A DNA stretch of 64,000 nt from assembly GCF_014207095.1 (NCBI RefSeq), contig NZ_JACHBG010000031.1, forward strand, positions 1 to 64,000. The letters run 5' to 3'. The notes under the pieces were generated by a model that saw nothing but the letters and a program-made list of their open reading frames with translations, made no database searches and had not been told where the DNA came from. Positions 1 through 8,932 of the stretch are shown here, piece after piece (position 1 is the first letter of the stretch; every line of letters begins with the position of its first letter). The DNA comes from Martinezella lusitana. Its GTDB lineage: Bacteria > Pseudomonadota > Alphaproteobacteria > Rhizobiales > Rhizobiaceae. The position numbers and the translations under genes are program-made.

Positions 1-389
1 CCGCTCATCAGCCTGCCAGCAGCAAGCTGATACTCATCCGACCCTCTGGGATGAGCCGTGGTCGTCTAAGCTACACCACGTCCTGGGACATGATCCGTAC
101 CGGTACTTTTCGATATGCGTGTATTCCACCCCTTTTGCACCACCAAGCACATTACCGCTGGCCAGAATGTTTACCTGCTGGCGGTACAAGTTCACACACA
201 TTGTTATTTTAAACTGGCGTTCTATCGACGGCATCAAAGACATTCCTGCCAATCTGCCTTGCACCGTTCGCCGACTTGCCAGATCCGTTGAAAGCCAGGT
301 GCTTCGATGGCCTCTCTTCCCTATAAACTCTAAGCCGATCTTGCGAGTATCCGCATGAGATGGGCTCCAGCAACATTGCTGGCATCCAC
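1..389. other. No gene recognised, window edge
   Basis: This stretch lies downstream of nodD1, which is read leftward and ends at 390. The open frames on both strands are short, overlap each other and contain no family motif I recognise. I see no terminator, repeat or regulatory site that I could defend here. Confidence 0.5.
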
Positions 390-1316
390 TCAATGCTCTG
401 CCGACGGGAGGGCAAGGCGCGATGCTTCCTGTAATAAAATCCCGCGCATCCATAGGCTCGCCGGATCACTGTTTTGAAGCGCAGGCCATTGAACGGCCTC
501 TGTGAATGGGGGAAGCGGCAGTGGAAGGTCCATGATCCGAAGGGGCAAAACTTCTGCGAAATGTTGCGCCAGTCGCAACGGCACGGTCGCTATGCGATTG
601 GTATTGGACAGAACGGGCAGGATCATGCTGAAGCCCTGCACGACGACCTCGATACGTCTCTTAAAACCGTGTTCGAGCAAATACCATTCTTCGATTGATG
701 GTCTTCGTGAATTCCCGAATTTGGCCGCGACGTGCCCCATGGACATGTATCTGTCGAATGTAAGCGGCTGTGATAGCTCTTGGTTCCTGCCACAGCCCAC
801 GCATACGAGCCTTTCCTCAAACAGTTTCGCTCGAGGATGTCCAGTTGGCATGAACACGTCCGGGAGAATGATAAAATCGACTTCGCCACGGCGCAAAAGC
901 TCGTCGTAATCATCGGCGAGGGGCAGGAATTCGAAGCTCACGCCTGGGGCTTCCCGCGCAGCACGCTTCACGACCTTTTCCATAAACACGAGTGTGAGGA
1001 AATCGGAAAGAATGATCCTGAAACGGCGATCCGACTGAAAGGGATCAAACGGCTCCCAGGAAATGATCGAAAGCTGGATATGGAGTAAGGCTTCACGTAC
1101 GGCCGAAACAAGGCCCTTCGCACGCGGCGTCAGGACAAGTTCGCGACCATTCATCGTAAACAGTTCATCCTCGAAATAGACACGCAATCGGCCCACAGCA
1201 GCGCTCATCGCAGGCTGGCTGAGATTGATGCTGCGTGCCGCGGCCGTCAGGTTACGCTCGGTCATCAATGCGTCGAGCGCGACGAGAAGATTTAAGTCCA
1301 GTCCTTTGAAGCGCAT
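390..1316 (-). CDS. nodD1: LysR-type nodulation regulator NodD (copy 1)
   Basis: This LysR-family activator senses host flavonoids and switches on nod-box promoters. The N-terminus MRFKGLDLNLL followed by the helix-turn-helix segment TERNLTAAARSINLSQPAMSAAV (about residues 22-45) is diagnostic of NodD, and the rest is the inducer-binding domain. I chose the start at 1316 because it gives the canonical N-terminus and is preceded by AAGGA; 308 aa is the usual family length. The gene is divergent from nodABC, and the nod box begins only 10 bases upstream of its start codon, so NodD1 bound there could also affect its own expression. A second NodD lies at 51388-52362. Identification is very secure; the number 1 is a label of convenience. 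Confidence 0.96.
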   Translation of the reverse strand: MRFKGLDLNLLVALDALMTERNLTAAARSINLSQPAMSAAVGRLRVYFEDELFTMNGRELVLTPRAKGLVSAVREALLHIQLSIISWEPFDPFQSDRRFRIILSDFLTLVFMEKVVKRAAREAPGVSFEFLPLADDYDELLRRGEVDFIILPDVFMPTGHPRAKLFEERLVCVGCGRNQELSQPLTFDRYMSMGHVAAKFGNSRRPSIEEWYLLEHGFKRRIEVVVQGFSMILPVLSNTNRIATVPLRLAQHFAEVLPLRIMDLPLPLPPFTEAVQWPALQNSDPASLWMRGILLQEASRLALPSAEH

Positions 1317-1325
1317 CTTTTCCTT

Positions 1326-1374
1326 CATTCAAGATGTGGATGGTTGCCATCCAAACAATCAATTTTACCGATTC
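1326..1374 (+). promoter_or_regulatory. nod box upstream of nodA
   Basis: The core ATCCAAACAATCAATTTTAC at 1349-1368 matches the conserved 3' part of the rhizobial nod box. A GATG element lies in the left half (about 1338-1343). It is placed between divergent nodD1 and nodA, 270 bases before the nodA start, as expected for the NodD-dependent promoter of the nodABCSUIJHPQ operon. Confidence 0.93.
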
Positions 1375-1643
1375 GGCATGATGGTGCATGAGGAAAATGT
1401 CGATAACCTGACAAGTATGTCGATTAGCAGACGAGTACATCGGCGTAAGCTTACGAACGACCGACGACGGTCGGAAGTATTCAGAGAGTTGATCATCTCA
1501 GACGCGAGCGAAATAGAAAGGTTCTACTATAACGATTGTATGCCGTTGCGACCGCCTGGGGCGTATGACGTGGGTAGACGAGCAGTTGCTGCAATCACAC
1601 GATGTTTCCCTCAGAACTACAGCAGGAAAAAGGAGGTCTTTGC

Positions 1644-2234
1644 ATGCGCTCAAAGGTGCGGTGGAGACTGTGCTGGGAAAACGAGTTGGAACTCGCCGAG
1701 CATATCGAGCTCGCCGACTTCTTTCGGATGACCTATGGGCCAACCGGGCCCTTTAATGCAAAACCATTCGAGGGCAGTCGAAGCTGGGCGGGAGCAAGGC
1801 CCGAACTTCGTCTCATCGCCTATGATGCTAATGGTGTCGCGGCTCATCTGGGCTTGCTGCGCCGATTTATTAAAATTGGCGCAATTGATCAGTTGGTGGG
1901 TGAGCTCGGACTATATGGCGTACGTCCGGATCTCGAGGGATTGGGGATCGGGCATTCAGTTCACGCCATGCTTCCTGTATTGCGCGAACTCGCCGTTCCA
2001 TTTGCTTTCGGCACCGTTCGGCCCGCATTGCAAAAGCATATCGAAAGGTTCGGCCGTTACGGTCCGGTAACGATCTTATCGGGGATTCGTGTGTCGTCCA
2101 CTCTACCGGAGGCGCGCCTCGACAAGCCGCCCACACGCATTGACGACGCGCTTGTCATCGTCCTGCCGATTGGAAGATCCATCTCCGATTGGCCTGCCGG
2201 CACGGTAATCGATCGGAACGGGCCAGAGCTATGA
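1644..2234 (+). CDS. nodA: Nod factor N-acyltransferase NodA
   Basis: NodA transfers a fatty acyl chain to the free amino group of the chitooligosaccharide backbone. The protein starts MRSKVRWRLCWENEL and ends VIDRNGPEL, both hallmark NodA sequences; it is 196 aa, the normal length. The start at 1644 is preferred over an upstream in-frame ATG at 1602 because AGGAGG lies 7 bases before it and it gives the family N-terminus. The stop overlaps the nodB start (ATGA), indicating translational coupling. The gene is the first of a long operon behind the nod box at 1326. The central part contains the conserved segment LRRFIKIG-IDQLVGELGLYGVRPDLEGLG. Confidence 0.97.
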   Translation: MRSKVRWRLCWENELELAEHIELADFFRMTYGPTGPFNAKPFEGSRSWAGARPELRLIAYDANGVAAHLGLLRRFIKIGAIDQLVGELGLYGVRPDLEGLGIGHSVHAMLPVLRELAVPFAFGTVRPALQKHIERFGRYGPVTILSGIRVSSTLPEARLDKPPTRIDDALVIVLPIGRSISDWPAGTVIDRNGPEL

Positions 2235-2890
2235 CGCAACTCGATTGCTTATACGAAATGCCCAATGCGTGCGATGACGCCACCGACCGGCCGAGCATCT
2301 ATCTGACATTTGACGACGGACCTCATCCCTTCTGTACGCCTGAGATTCTAGACGTGCTGGCGCAACATCAGGCGCCCGCAACCTTCTTCGTTATCGGAAC
2401 TTACGCAGCCGAGCGGCCGAAACTCATCCAACGAATGATCGCCGAAGGGCACAAGGTCGCCAATCACACGATGACCCATCCGGACCTGTCCAATTGCGGT
2501 CCCGGCGAAATAGAACATGAGATATCTGAGGCGAGCAGGGCTATCAAGACTGCATGCCCGCAGGCGTCGGTGCAATATATGCGCGCTCCCTACGGGAGCT
2601 GGACCCAAGACGTTCTTTCCGTGTCGGCGAGCGCAGGGCTGGCGGCCGTCCATTGGTCTGTGGACCCGCGAGACTGGTCTCGTCCTGGCGTCGATGCCAT
2701 TGTCGATGCAGTGCTCGCCTCTATCCGTCCCGGGGCAATCGTTCTGTTGCACGACGGATGCCCTCCAAGCGAGGCGAAGCCGAGCGTAGATAGCAGTCTG
2801 CGCCGTCATACCATCATGGCACTCTCTCGCATCATCCCAGTCGTGCGCGACCGCGGATTTTTAATCCGCTCGCTTCCTCAACATCACTGA
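2231..2890 (+). CDS. nodB: Chitooligosaccharide deacetylase NodB
   Basis: NodB removes the acetyl group from the non-reducing terminal GlcNAc, creating the amine that NodA acylates. It is a polysaccharide deacetylase (NodB homology domain, carbohydrate esterase 4): TFDDGPHPFCTPEIL supplies the catalytic and metal-binding Asp-Asp pair, and ANHTMTHPDLS supplies the H-x3-H metal ligands. RAPYGSW and IVLLHDG are the later conserved motifs. I place the start at the ATG overlapping the nodA stop (2231), giving 219 aa, a normal length; an in-frame ATG further upstream lies inside nodA. It is followed by nodC after 11 bases in the same operon. Confidence 0.97.
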   Translation: MTQLDCLYEMPNACDDATDRPSIYLTFDDGPHPFCTPEILDVLAQHQAPATFFVIGTYAAERPKLIQRMIAEGHKVANHTMTHPDLSNCGPGEIEHEISEASRAIKTACPQASVQYMRAPYGSWTQDVLSVSASAGLAAVHWSVDPRDWSRPGVDAIVDAVLASIRPGAIVLLHDGCPPSEAKPSVDSSLRRHTIMALSRIIPVVRDRGFLIRSLPQHH

Positions 2891-2901
2891 AAGCGATATT
2901 C

Positions 2902-4260
2902 ATGAATCTGCTCGACGCAACCAGCACTGCCGCTATCTCGCTTTATGCGATGCTCTCGACGGCTTATAAAAGCATGCAGGTCGTTTATGCTCGGCCAATC
3001 GAGGAGCCATCGACCTCTGCAGAGCCCATTGCTTCGGCGCAATGGCCGAGCGTCGATGTCATCATACCCTCCTTCAATGAGGATCCGGGCACACTCTGGG
3101 ACTGCCTGGAGTCCATCGCGCAGCAAGAATACGCTGGGGATTTGAATGTCTATGTGGTTGATGACGGTTCCAGCAATCGCGACGCCATCACGCCCGTCCA
3201 CACGGCGTTTGCACGCGATCCAAGATTCACATTCATTCTGCTCAGGGAGAATGTTGGAAAGCGCAAGGCGCAGATAGCAGCGATACGCCGTTCCTCTGGG
3301 GATTTGGTCCTCAACGTCGACTCCGACACCATTCTCGCCCCAGACGTCGTCGTGAAACTTGCACTCAAGATGCAAGATCCGGCAATTGGCGCGGCTATGG
3401 GCCAGCTTGCCGCCAGCAACCGCCACGAGACCTGGTTGACCCGTTTGATCGACATGGAATACTGGCTGGCCTGTAATGAGGAGCGCGCGGCACAGGCTCG
3501 TTTCGGTGCTGTCATGTGCTGCTGTGGCCCATGCGCCATGTACCGCCGGACTGCGCTTACCATGCTACTCGACCAGTACGAAACGCAAATGTTCCGGGGA
3601 AAGCGAAGCGATTTCGGCGAAGATCGTCATCTTACGATTCTCATGTTGAAGGCCGGATTTCGAACCGAATATGTTCCAACCGCCATCGCGGCAACTGTTG
3701 TTCCAAACAAGCTGCGCCCTTATCTGCGTCAACAACTTCGCTGGGCACGCAGCACTTTCCGTGACACGTTGCTTGCAATGAACCTTCTGCCTGGTCTTGA
3801 CCGTTTTCTCACGTTGGACGTCATTGGTCAGAACCTCGGACCGCTCTTGCTCGCCCTATCGGTGCTAACCGGACTAGCGCAGTTCGCGCTCACCGGGACC
3901 GTGCCCTGGTGGACATGCCTGATGATCGCATCGATGACCATGATCCGCTGCAGCGTCGCAGCGGTTCGTGCTCGCCAATTTCGATTTATCGGCTTCTCCC
4001 TGCATACCTTCATCAACATCTTTTTCCTGCTGCCCTTGAAGGCCTACGCGCTCTGTACGTTGAGCAATAGCGATTGGCTGTCGCGCGGCTCTGCTGCCAA
4101 GGCAACAGGCAAGGGTGGAAAGCTGGACGCCATCCAAGACCCGGTTGCTGCATCAAGCCCGAGAGAATCGCAAGAAAATGAAGCTCCGCTTCGCCGGCAC
4201 AATCTTGCGAGAGATGCTACCAGATCGATGGCATATGACGGCATTTGCACCGACCAGTAA
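2902..4260 (+). CDS. nodC: N-acetylglucosaminyltransferase NodC
   Basis: NodC is the membrane chitin-oligosaccharide synthase that builds the Nod factor backbone from UDP-GlcNAc. It is a family 2 glycosyltransferase: VDVIIPSFNEDPGTL opens the nucleotide-sugar fold, VVDDGSSNRD and NVDSDTI carry Asp residues, GEDRHLT is the acceptor-side motif, and RQQLRWARS is the QxxRW processivity signature. An N-terminal hydrophobic segment and a C-terminal group of membrane helices are visible. It is 452 aa; the last part, after the membrane helices, is a longer hydrophilic tail rich in Ala, Ser and Arg. The 3' end overlaps the beginning of nodS by 26 bases or more. Confidence 0.97.
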   Translation: MNLLDATSTAAISLYAMLSTAYKSMQVVYARPIEEPSTSAEPIASAQWPSVDVIIPSFNEDPGTLWDCLESIAQQEYAGDLNVYVVDDGSSNRDAITPVHTAFARDPRFTFILLRENVGKRKAQIAAIRRSSGDLVLNVDSDTILAPDVVVKLALKMQDPAIGAAMGQLAASNRHETWLTRLIDMEYWLACNEERAAQARFGAVMCCCGPCAMYRRTALTMLLDQYETQMFRGKRSDFGEDRHLTILMLKAGFRTEYVPTAIAATVVPNKLRPYLRQQLRWARSTFRDTLLAMNLLPGLDRFLTLDVIGQNLGPLLLALSVLTGLAQFALTGTVPWWTCLMIASMTMIRCSVAAVRARQFRFIGFSLHTFINIFFLLPLKAYALCTLSNSDWLSRGSAAKATGKGGKLDAIQDPVAASSPRESQENEAPLRRHNLARDATRSMAYDGICTDQ

Positions 4261-4894
4261 TGATCGCTCTATCAAGGTAGACGGCTTGAAAACGCACGAC
4301 AATTATCAACTTTTAAATCGCGAACTGGCTGCAGATGATCCGTGGCGCCTCGACGGAAATCCGTTCGAACGCAAGCGTCACGCGCAAATGCTCCTGCTGT
4401 CGCTTGCCCAGGGGCCCATCGCAAATGCACTCGAAGTCGGGTGTGCGGCCGGCGCCTTCACGGAAAAACTGGCGCCCCATTGCCAGCGCCTCACCGTTAT
4501 CGATGTCGTGCCAGAAGCGATTGATCGAACACGCCGGCGCATGAACAAGCCGGCACATATCAGCTGGGTTGTCTCAGACGTACAACAGTTTTCCTCTGAA
4601 GAGCTTTTCGATCTGATCGTGGTTGCAGAAGTTCTTTATTACCTCGGAGACATTGCCGAGATGCGAATGGCAGTTGGGAACCTGCTTCGCATGCTTGCGC
4701 CGGGCGGGCATCTGGTCTTCGGCTCGGCTCGCGATGCGAACTGCCAGCGCTGGGGTCATGTTACCGGCGCTGAGACGGTCATTGCCATTCTCACCGAAAT
4801 GTTGGTCGAGGTAGAGCGTCTTGAGTTACAGGGGGACTCGGACAACGAAGACTGCTTGCTCGTCCGTTTCCGCAATCCGGTTTCCTCTTCCTAA
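4235..4894 (+). CDS. nodS: SAM-dependent N-methyltransferase NodS
   Basis: NodS N-methylates the terminal glucosamine of the Nod factor precursor, acting on the NodB-deacetylated sugar. The S-adenosylmethionine fold is evident: ALEVGCAAGAFTEKLA is motif I, VIDVVPEAID the acidic loop, and DLIVVAEVLYYLGD motif IV. The start is ambiguous: in-frame ATGs occur at 4178, 4214 and 4235, all inside nodC. I chose 4235 because 219 aa fits the family, but none has a strong ribosome-binding site, so translation may be coupled to nodC. Together with nodU this predicts N-methylated and carbamoylated Nod factors, as in R. tropici, NGR234 and Azorhizobium. Confidence 0.92.
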   Translation: MTAFAPTSNDRSIKVDGLKTHDNYQLLNRELAADDPWRLDGNPFERKRHAQMLLLSLAQGPIANALEVGCAAGAFTEKLAPHCQRLTVIDVVPEAIDRTRRRMNKPAHISWVVSDVQQFSSEELFDLIVVAEVLYYLGDIAEMRMAVGNLLRMLAPGGHLVFGSARDANCQRWGHVTGAETVIAILTEMLVEVERLELQGDSDNEDCLLVRFRNPVSSS

Positions 4895-4929
4895 TCAATT
4901 GAAGTTTCGAGCTTAGACATGGAGACACT

Positions 4930-6657
4930 ATGCGCATCTGTGGTATAAAGCTGACCCATGACGGGGCGATCGCCCTTATCGAGGACGGACGGCTAGTCTT
5001 CTGCATTGAGCAGGAGAAGCAAGACAACAATCGCCGATACCAAACCATCGACAATCTCGACGCAATTGTCACCGCGTTGGCGGAACACGGTCTTAATCCA
5101 AGCGACGTCGATCAGTTCGTCATCGACGGATGGGATGGTGAGATCGAGTCGCGTTTCCAGGTCCTCAGCGGCGCGGCTCCCGTCACTCTCACGGGGGCGC
5201 CCTACGTTGAACGCCACCCCGACGGTCTTCTCGATTCGCTCGACGGCTCCGGCCTTATTCTCGACGACCGGGTTCTTTCTTATAAGAGCTATCCGCATGT
5301 TACCGGCCATGTGGCCTCCGCATACTGCACCAGTCCATTCGCCAAGGCTGGTGAAGCCGCGTTCTGCCTGGTATGGGGTGGCTGCATCTTCCCGCGCCTC
5401 TATCACGTCGATGGCCACGGAGCGCGGTTCCTTGAGTCCTTATTCCCGATGATAGGGCAAGCTTACGCTGCCGCGGGCCATTACTTCGGGCCATATAAGC
5501 AGCCAAGCCGCGCGGGCTGGGACCTCGGTGTCGCCGGCAAGCTGATGGCCTATATCGCGCTTAGCTCGATTGATGAAGACATCGTCGCGGTGTTCGAAGA
5601 GCTCTACGAGGAGCACTTTTCAGGCGATGCCGAGCGAGCCTGTCGCTATCGCGCAAACATCAACGACGCTGAATCTTCCCTTATAGCCGTACATGACTTC
5701 TTCGATGCCAGCGTGGTCCGATTGGAGGATAAGGCGCCCGAAAACGTGCTTGCATCATTCCATTCTTTCCTGGAGCTTCTCTTAGTCCGTGAAATGGCGC
5801 TTGCCATGCAGCGCCACTCACTGCCAGGGCCGCGTAATTTATGCATAGCCGGCGGCTGTGGTCTCAACATCAAATGGAACAGTGCACTGCGCGAGACGGG
5901 CCTGTTCGATGCCGTCTGGGTTCCGCCATTTCCGAACGACAGTGGTTCTGCAATCGGTGCCGCCTGCAGCGCCATGGCGGCGCATGAAGGCTTTGTGCCG
6001 CTGGAGTGGTCGGTCTACAGCGGCCCGGCTTTGAAAAACGGCGATGCGCCGCCCGGATGGGAGGCTGCCCCGTGCAGCATATTAGAACTCGCCACGATCC
6101 TCGCCAGCAATAAGCCCGTTGTCTTTCTTGCCGGGCGCGCCGAGCTCGGACCCCGGGCGCTCGGAGGCAGAAGCATTCTCGCAGCCGCGACGTCGCCGCA
6201 AATGAAAGACTATCTCAACGAAGTCAAATTTCGCGAACACTTCCGGCCGGTGGCGCCAATATGCCTGGAGGACCTCGCGCCGGATATATTCAGTCCCGGA
6301 ACGCCCGATCCCTACATGCTGTTCGACCACCAGACGCGCCCGGAGTGGAAGGACAAGATTCCCGCTGTCGTCCATCTCGACGGATCTGCACGTTTGCAAA
6401 CCATTTCCAGGAGCTCTGAACACGCAGTTACCGAACTCCTCATCGAGTATGAAAAACTCACAGGCATTCCGCTGCTTTGCAACACGAGTGCCAACCTCCA
6501 TGGACGGGGCTTCTTCCCGGATGCTGCCGCAGCCTGCGAATGGGGACGCATCGACCATGTATGGTGCAACGGCGTGCTCTTCACCAAGGAGCGGGTCGCC
6601 GAATTGGCGCCAGTTGGCGTCGCAGACAACATGAAGATGAGCACATGTCCACGGTAG
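4930..6657 (+). CDS. nodU: Nod factor O-carbamoyltransferase NodU
   Basis: NodU belongs to the NodU/CmcH carbamoyltransferase family and adds a carbamoyl group at the non-reducing end of the Nod factor using carbamoyl phosphate. The N-terminus MRICGIKLTHDGAIALI, the central segment AGGCGLNIKWNSALRE, and ELGPRALGGRSI with LCNTSANLHGRG in the C-terminal domain are family motifs. At 575 aa it is near full family length (roughly 560). It follows nodS by 35 bases, has GGAG 6 bases before the start, and its 3' end overlaps nodI by 13 bases. No frameshift is visible. Confidence 0.95.
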   Translation: MRICGIKLTHDGAIALIEDGRLVFCIEQEKQDNNRRYQTIDNLDAIVTALAEHGLNPSDVDQFVIDGWDGEIESRFQVLSGAAPVTLTGAPYVERHPDGLLDSLDGSGLILDDRVLSYKSYPHVTGHVASAYCTSPFAKAGEAAFCLVWGGCIFPRLYHVDGHGARFLESLFPMIGQAYAAAGHYFGPYKQPSRAGWDLGVAGKLMAYIALSSIDEDIVAVFEELYEEHFSGDAERACRYRANINDAESSLIAVHDFFDASVVRLEDKAPENVLASFHSFLELLLVREMALAMQRHSLPGPRNLCIAGGCGLNIKWNSALRETGLFDAVWVPPFPNDSGSAIGAACSAMAAHEGFVPLEWSVYSGPALKNGDAPPGWEAAPCSILELATILASNKPVVFLAGRAELGPRALGGRSILAAATSPQMKDYLNEVKFREHFRPVAPICLEDLAPDIFSPGTPDPYMLFDHQTRPEWKDKIPAVVHLDGSARLQTISRSSEHAVTELLIEYEKLTGIPLLCNTSANLHGRGFFPDAAAACEWGRIDHVWCNGVLFTKERVAELAPVGVADNMKMSTCPR

Positions 6658-7559
6658 CAATCGAACTTGCCGGTGTCACGAAGTCTTACGGCGAAAGGAC
6701 CGTCGTCGACGGGCTGTCGTTTTCCGTTGGAGCGGGAGAATGCTTTGGCCTGCTCGGGCCGAACGGCGCGGGAAAAAGCACAATCGCGCGAATGGTTCTC
6801 GGCATGACTCTTCCTGATTCCGGCAAGATCAGCGTGCTCGGTGTACCCGTGCCGGCGCGCGCCCGCTTGGCACGCAGGCGCATCGGCGTCGTCCCTCAGT
6901 TCGACAACCTCGACGCCGAATTCACTGTGCGCGAAAATCTTGTGGTGTTCGGACGCTATTTCGGCATGAGCACACGCGAGGTCGAAAAGGTTATCCCGTC
7001 ACTGCTCGAGTTCGCGCGCCTTGAGAGCAAGGCGCATGCACGCGTTTCCGAGCTGTCCGGCGGCATGAAGCGGCGCCTGACACTGGCGCGTGCGCTGATC
7101 AACGACCCGCAGCTGCTTGTCATGGATGAGCCGACGACGGGCCTTGATCCGCATGCGCGCCACTTGATCTGGGAGCGCCTGCGGGCACTTCTGGCGCGCG
7201 GCAAGACAATTATCTTGACCACCCACTTCATGGAAGAAGCTGAGCGTTTGTGCGATCGCCTGTGCGTCATCGAGAAGGGACGCATCATCGCCGAGGGCCG
7301 CCCGCATGCGCTTGTCGACGAGCAGATCGGCTGCCAGGTGATCGAAATATACGGCGGCAATCCGCATGAACTGCATTCAGCGATCCGGCCATATGCGCAA
7401 CGGTTCGAGGTGAGCGGCGAGACGCTCTTTTGTTACGCGTCCGATCCGGAGCCGGTCTTGGCGCAACTGCGCGGGCGAACGGGCCTGCGTCTTTTGCAGC
7501 GGCCACCGAATCTGGAGGATGTTTTTTTGCGGCTGACCGGGCGCGAGATGGAGAAATGA
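6645..7559 (+). CDS. nodI: Nod factor export ABC transporter ATP-binding protein NodI
   Basis: NodI is the ATPase of the NodIJ exporter that moves lipochitooligosaccharides across the inner membrane. Walker A is GPNGAGKST (residues 38-46), the ABC signature is LSGGMKRR, and Walker B is LLVMDEPTTGLDP followed by the switch histidine in TTHFMEEAE. I chose the ATG at 6645 (MSTVAIELAGVTKSYG) over a distant upstream ATG because it gives the usual 304-aa length and domain start. It overlaps nodU by 13 bases and abuts nodJ, so the three genes are translationally linked. Confidence 0.96.
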   Translation: MSTVAIELAGVTKSYGERTVVDGLSFSVGAGECFGLLGPNGAGKSTIARMVLGMTLPDSGKISVLGVPVPARARLARRRIGVVPQFDNLDAEFTVRENLVVFGRYFGMSTREVEKVIPSLLEFARLESKAHARVSELSGGMKRRLTLARALINDPQLLVMDEPTTGLDPHARHLIWERLRALLARGKTIILTTHFMEEAERLCDRLCVIEKGRIIAEGRPHALVDEQIGCQVIEIYGGNPHELHSAIRPYAQRFEVSGETLFCYASDPEPVLAQLRGRTGLRLLQRPPNLEDVFLRLTGREMEK

Positions 7560-8348
7560 ATGATGGGTGAAGGTTATGCGACAACGCTGCCGGCTAACGC
7601 TTGGAACTGGATTGCGGTTTGGCGCCGCAACTATCTGGCATGGAAGAAGGTTGCGCTTGCGTCGATACTCGGGAATCTCGCCGATCCCATGATCTACCTG
7701 TTCGGTCTCGGTTACGGCCTCGGCATAATGGTCGGTCGCGTGGACGGGGCTCCATATATCGCGTTTCTGACGGGCGGCATGGTTGCGGCAAGTTCCATGA
7801 CATCTGCTACCTTCGAAACGATTTATGCGGCTTTCGCTCGCATGCAATCTCACCGCTGGGAAGCAATCCTATACACACAACTGACGCTCGGCGATGTCAT
7901 TCTCGGCGAATTGGCATGGGCGGCCACCAAGGCGTTTCTGGCCGGGACGGGAATTTTGATCGTCGCCACTATGCTCGGCTATGCGGCGTGGACGTCGATC
8001 CCCTGCGTGCTGCCGGTTATTGCGCTAACAGGGTTTGCATTCGCGAGCGTGGCCATGGTCGTCGTGGCACTCGCACCCAGTTACGACTATTTCATTTTCT
8101 ACCAGACGCTCGTCCTCACGCCGATGTTGTTCCTCTGCGGCGCGGTCTTTCCGGTCGCGCAACTGCCGGGCGGATTTCAGGAAATGGCGCAGTTGCTGCC
8201 GCTCGCACATGCGATCGACCTCATTCGTCCAGCAATGCTCGGCCGGCCGGCGGAAAGCGTCGGCCTGCATGTCGGTGCGCTCTGCCTTTACGCGGCATTG
8301 CCGTTCTTCCTTTCGGCAACGCTTCTGCGGCGCCGTCTGATGCCCTGA
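7560..8348 (+). CDS. nodJ: Nod factor export ABC transporter permease NodJ
   Basis: NodJ is the inner-membrane permease partner of NodI, ABC-2 type. The 262-aa protein has about six hydrophobic segments (for example around LASILGNLADPMIYLFGLGYGLG, split by a short loop, and near VLTPMLFLCGAVFP), which is the normal layout and length. The ATG lies immediately after the nodI stop; a second ATG follows directly (7563). After nodJ the operon is interrupted by a dead aldo/keto reductase before nodH. Confidence 0.95.
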   Translation: MMGEGYATTLPANAWNWIAVWRRNYLAWKKVALASILGNLADPMIYLFGLGYGLGIMVGRVDGAPYIAFLTGGMVAASSMTSATFETIYAAFARMQSHRWEAILYTQLTLGDVILGELAWAATKAFLAGTGILIVATMLGYAAWTSIPCVLPVIALTGFAFASVAMVVVALAPSYDYFIFYQTLVLTPMLFLCGAVFPVAQLPGGFQEMAQLLPLAHAIDLIRPAMLGRPAESVGLHVGALCLYAALPFFLSATLLRRRLMP

Positions 8349-8380
8349 AGCCGTGACCGCTTACGAAACGGAGTGATGAA

Positions 8381-8820
8381 ATGCAGTATCGCGGACTCGG
8401 CCGCAGCGGCCTGAAAGTAAGCGCGTTCGGCTTGGGTACGATGGGCTGGGGAGAGCAGAACACGGAAGCCGAGGCACGCGCGCAACTCGGGGCGGCTCTC
8501 GATGTAGGCGTAAACTTTGTCGACACGGCGGAGATGTATCCTGTACCACCGCGCGTCGGGACGACGGTCTCTCGGCGCGCTATATCGACAGTTGGCTGCG
8601 CAAAACCGGCCGCAGGCAGGATGTGGTGCTTTCGACCAAAGCGGTCGGTCCCGTCCGGCCAGCCAAAGCAAACCTGCCCTATATCCTGGACGGCCGCGTC
8701 AGCTACACGCGCGCAAACCTTTTCGAAGCAGTCGATGCCAGCCTTCAAAGGCTGCAGACGGATCATACCGATCTGTTTCAGCTGCACTGGCCAGACCGCA
8801 GTACGAACGTCTTTCAATAG
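8381..8820 (+). pseudogene. Aldo/keto reductase relic
   Basis: The N-terminal 57 or so codons read MQYRGLGRSGLKVSAFGLGTMGW ... FVDTAEMYPVPPR, a clear aldo/keto reductase start (the TIM-barrel beta-1 region and the active-site Asp/Tyr loop). Near 8553 the frame is lost. The expected continuation (ARYIDSWLRKTGRRQDVVLSTKAVGP ... DHTDLFQLHWPDRSTN) resumes in another frame and stops at 8820, roughly 130 residues into a family of about 340. Thus there is a frameshift plus loss of the C-terminal two-thirds. It lies between nodJ and nodH in the same orientation, within the presumed nod transcript. No working product is expected. Confidence 0.85.
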
Positions 8821-8932
8821 CCTGGCGTAAAGAACCAGCCGGAGAGCCCTTACGCTCGTCGGCGCAACGGCGAAGTTCTTGTGCGGGCGCCATCCCCACC
8901 TTTGTGATCAATAACAGTTGGAAACATGCGCA

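Noticed and set aside
34..453. Minus-strand frame overlapping the nodD1 3' end
   Set aside because: It overlaps a secure gene, has irregular composition and no motif.
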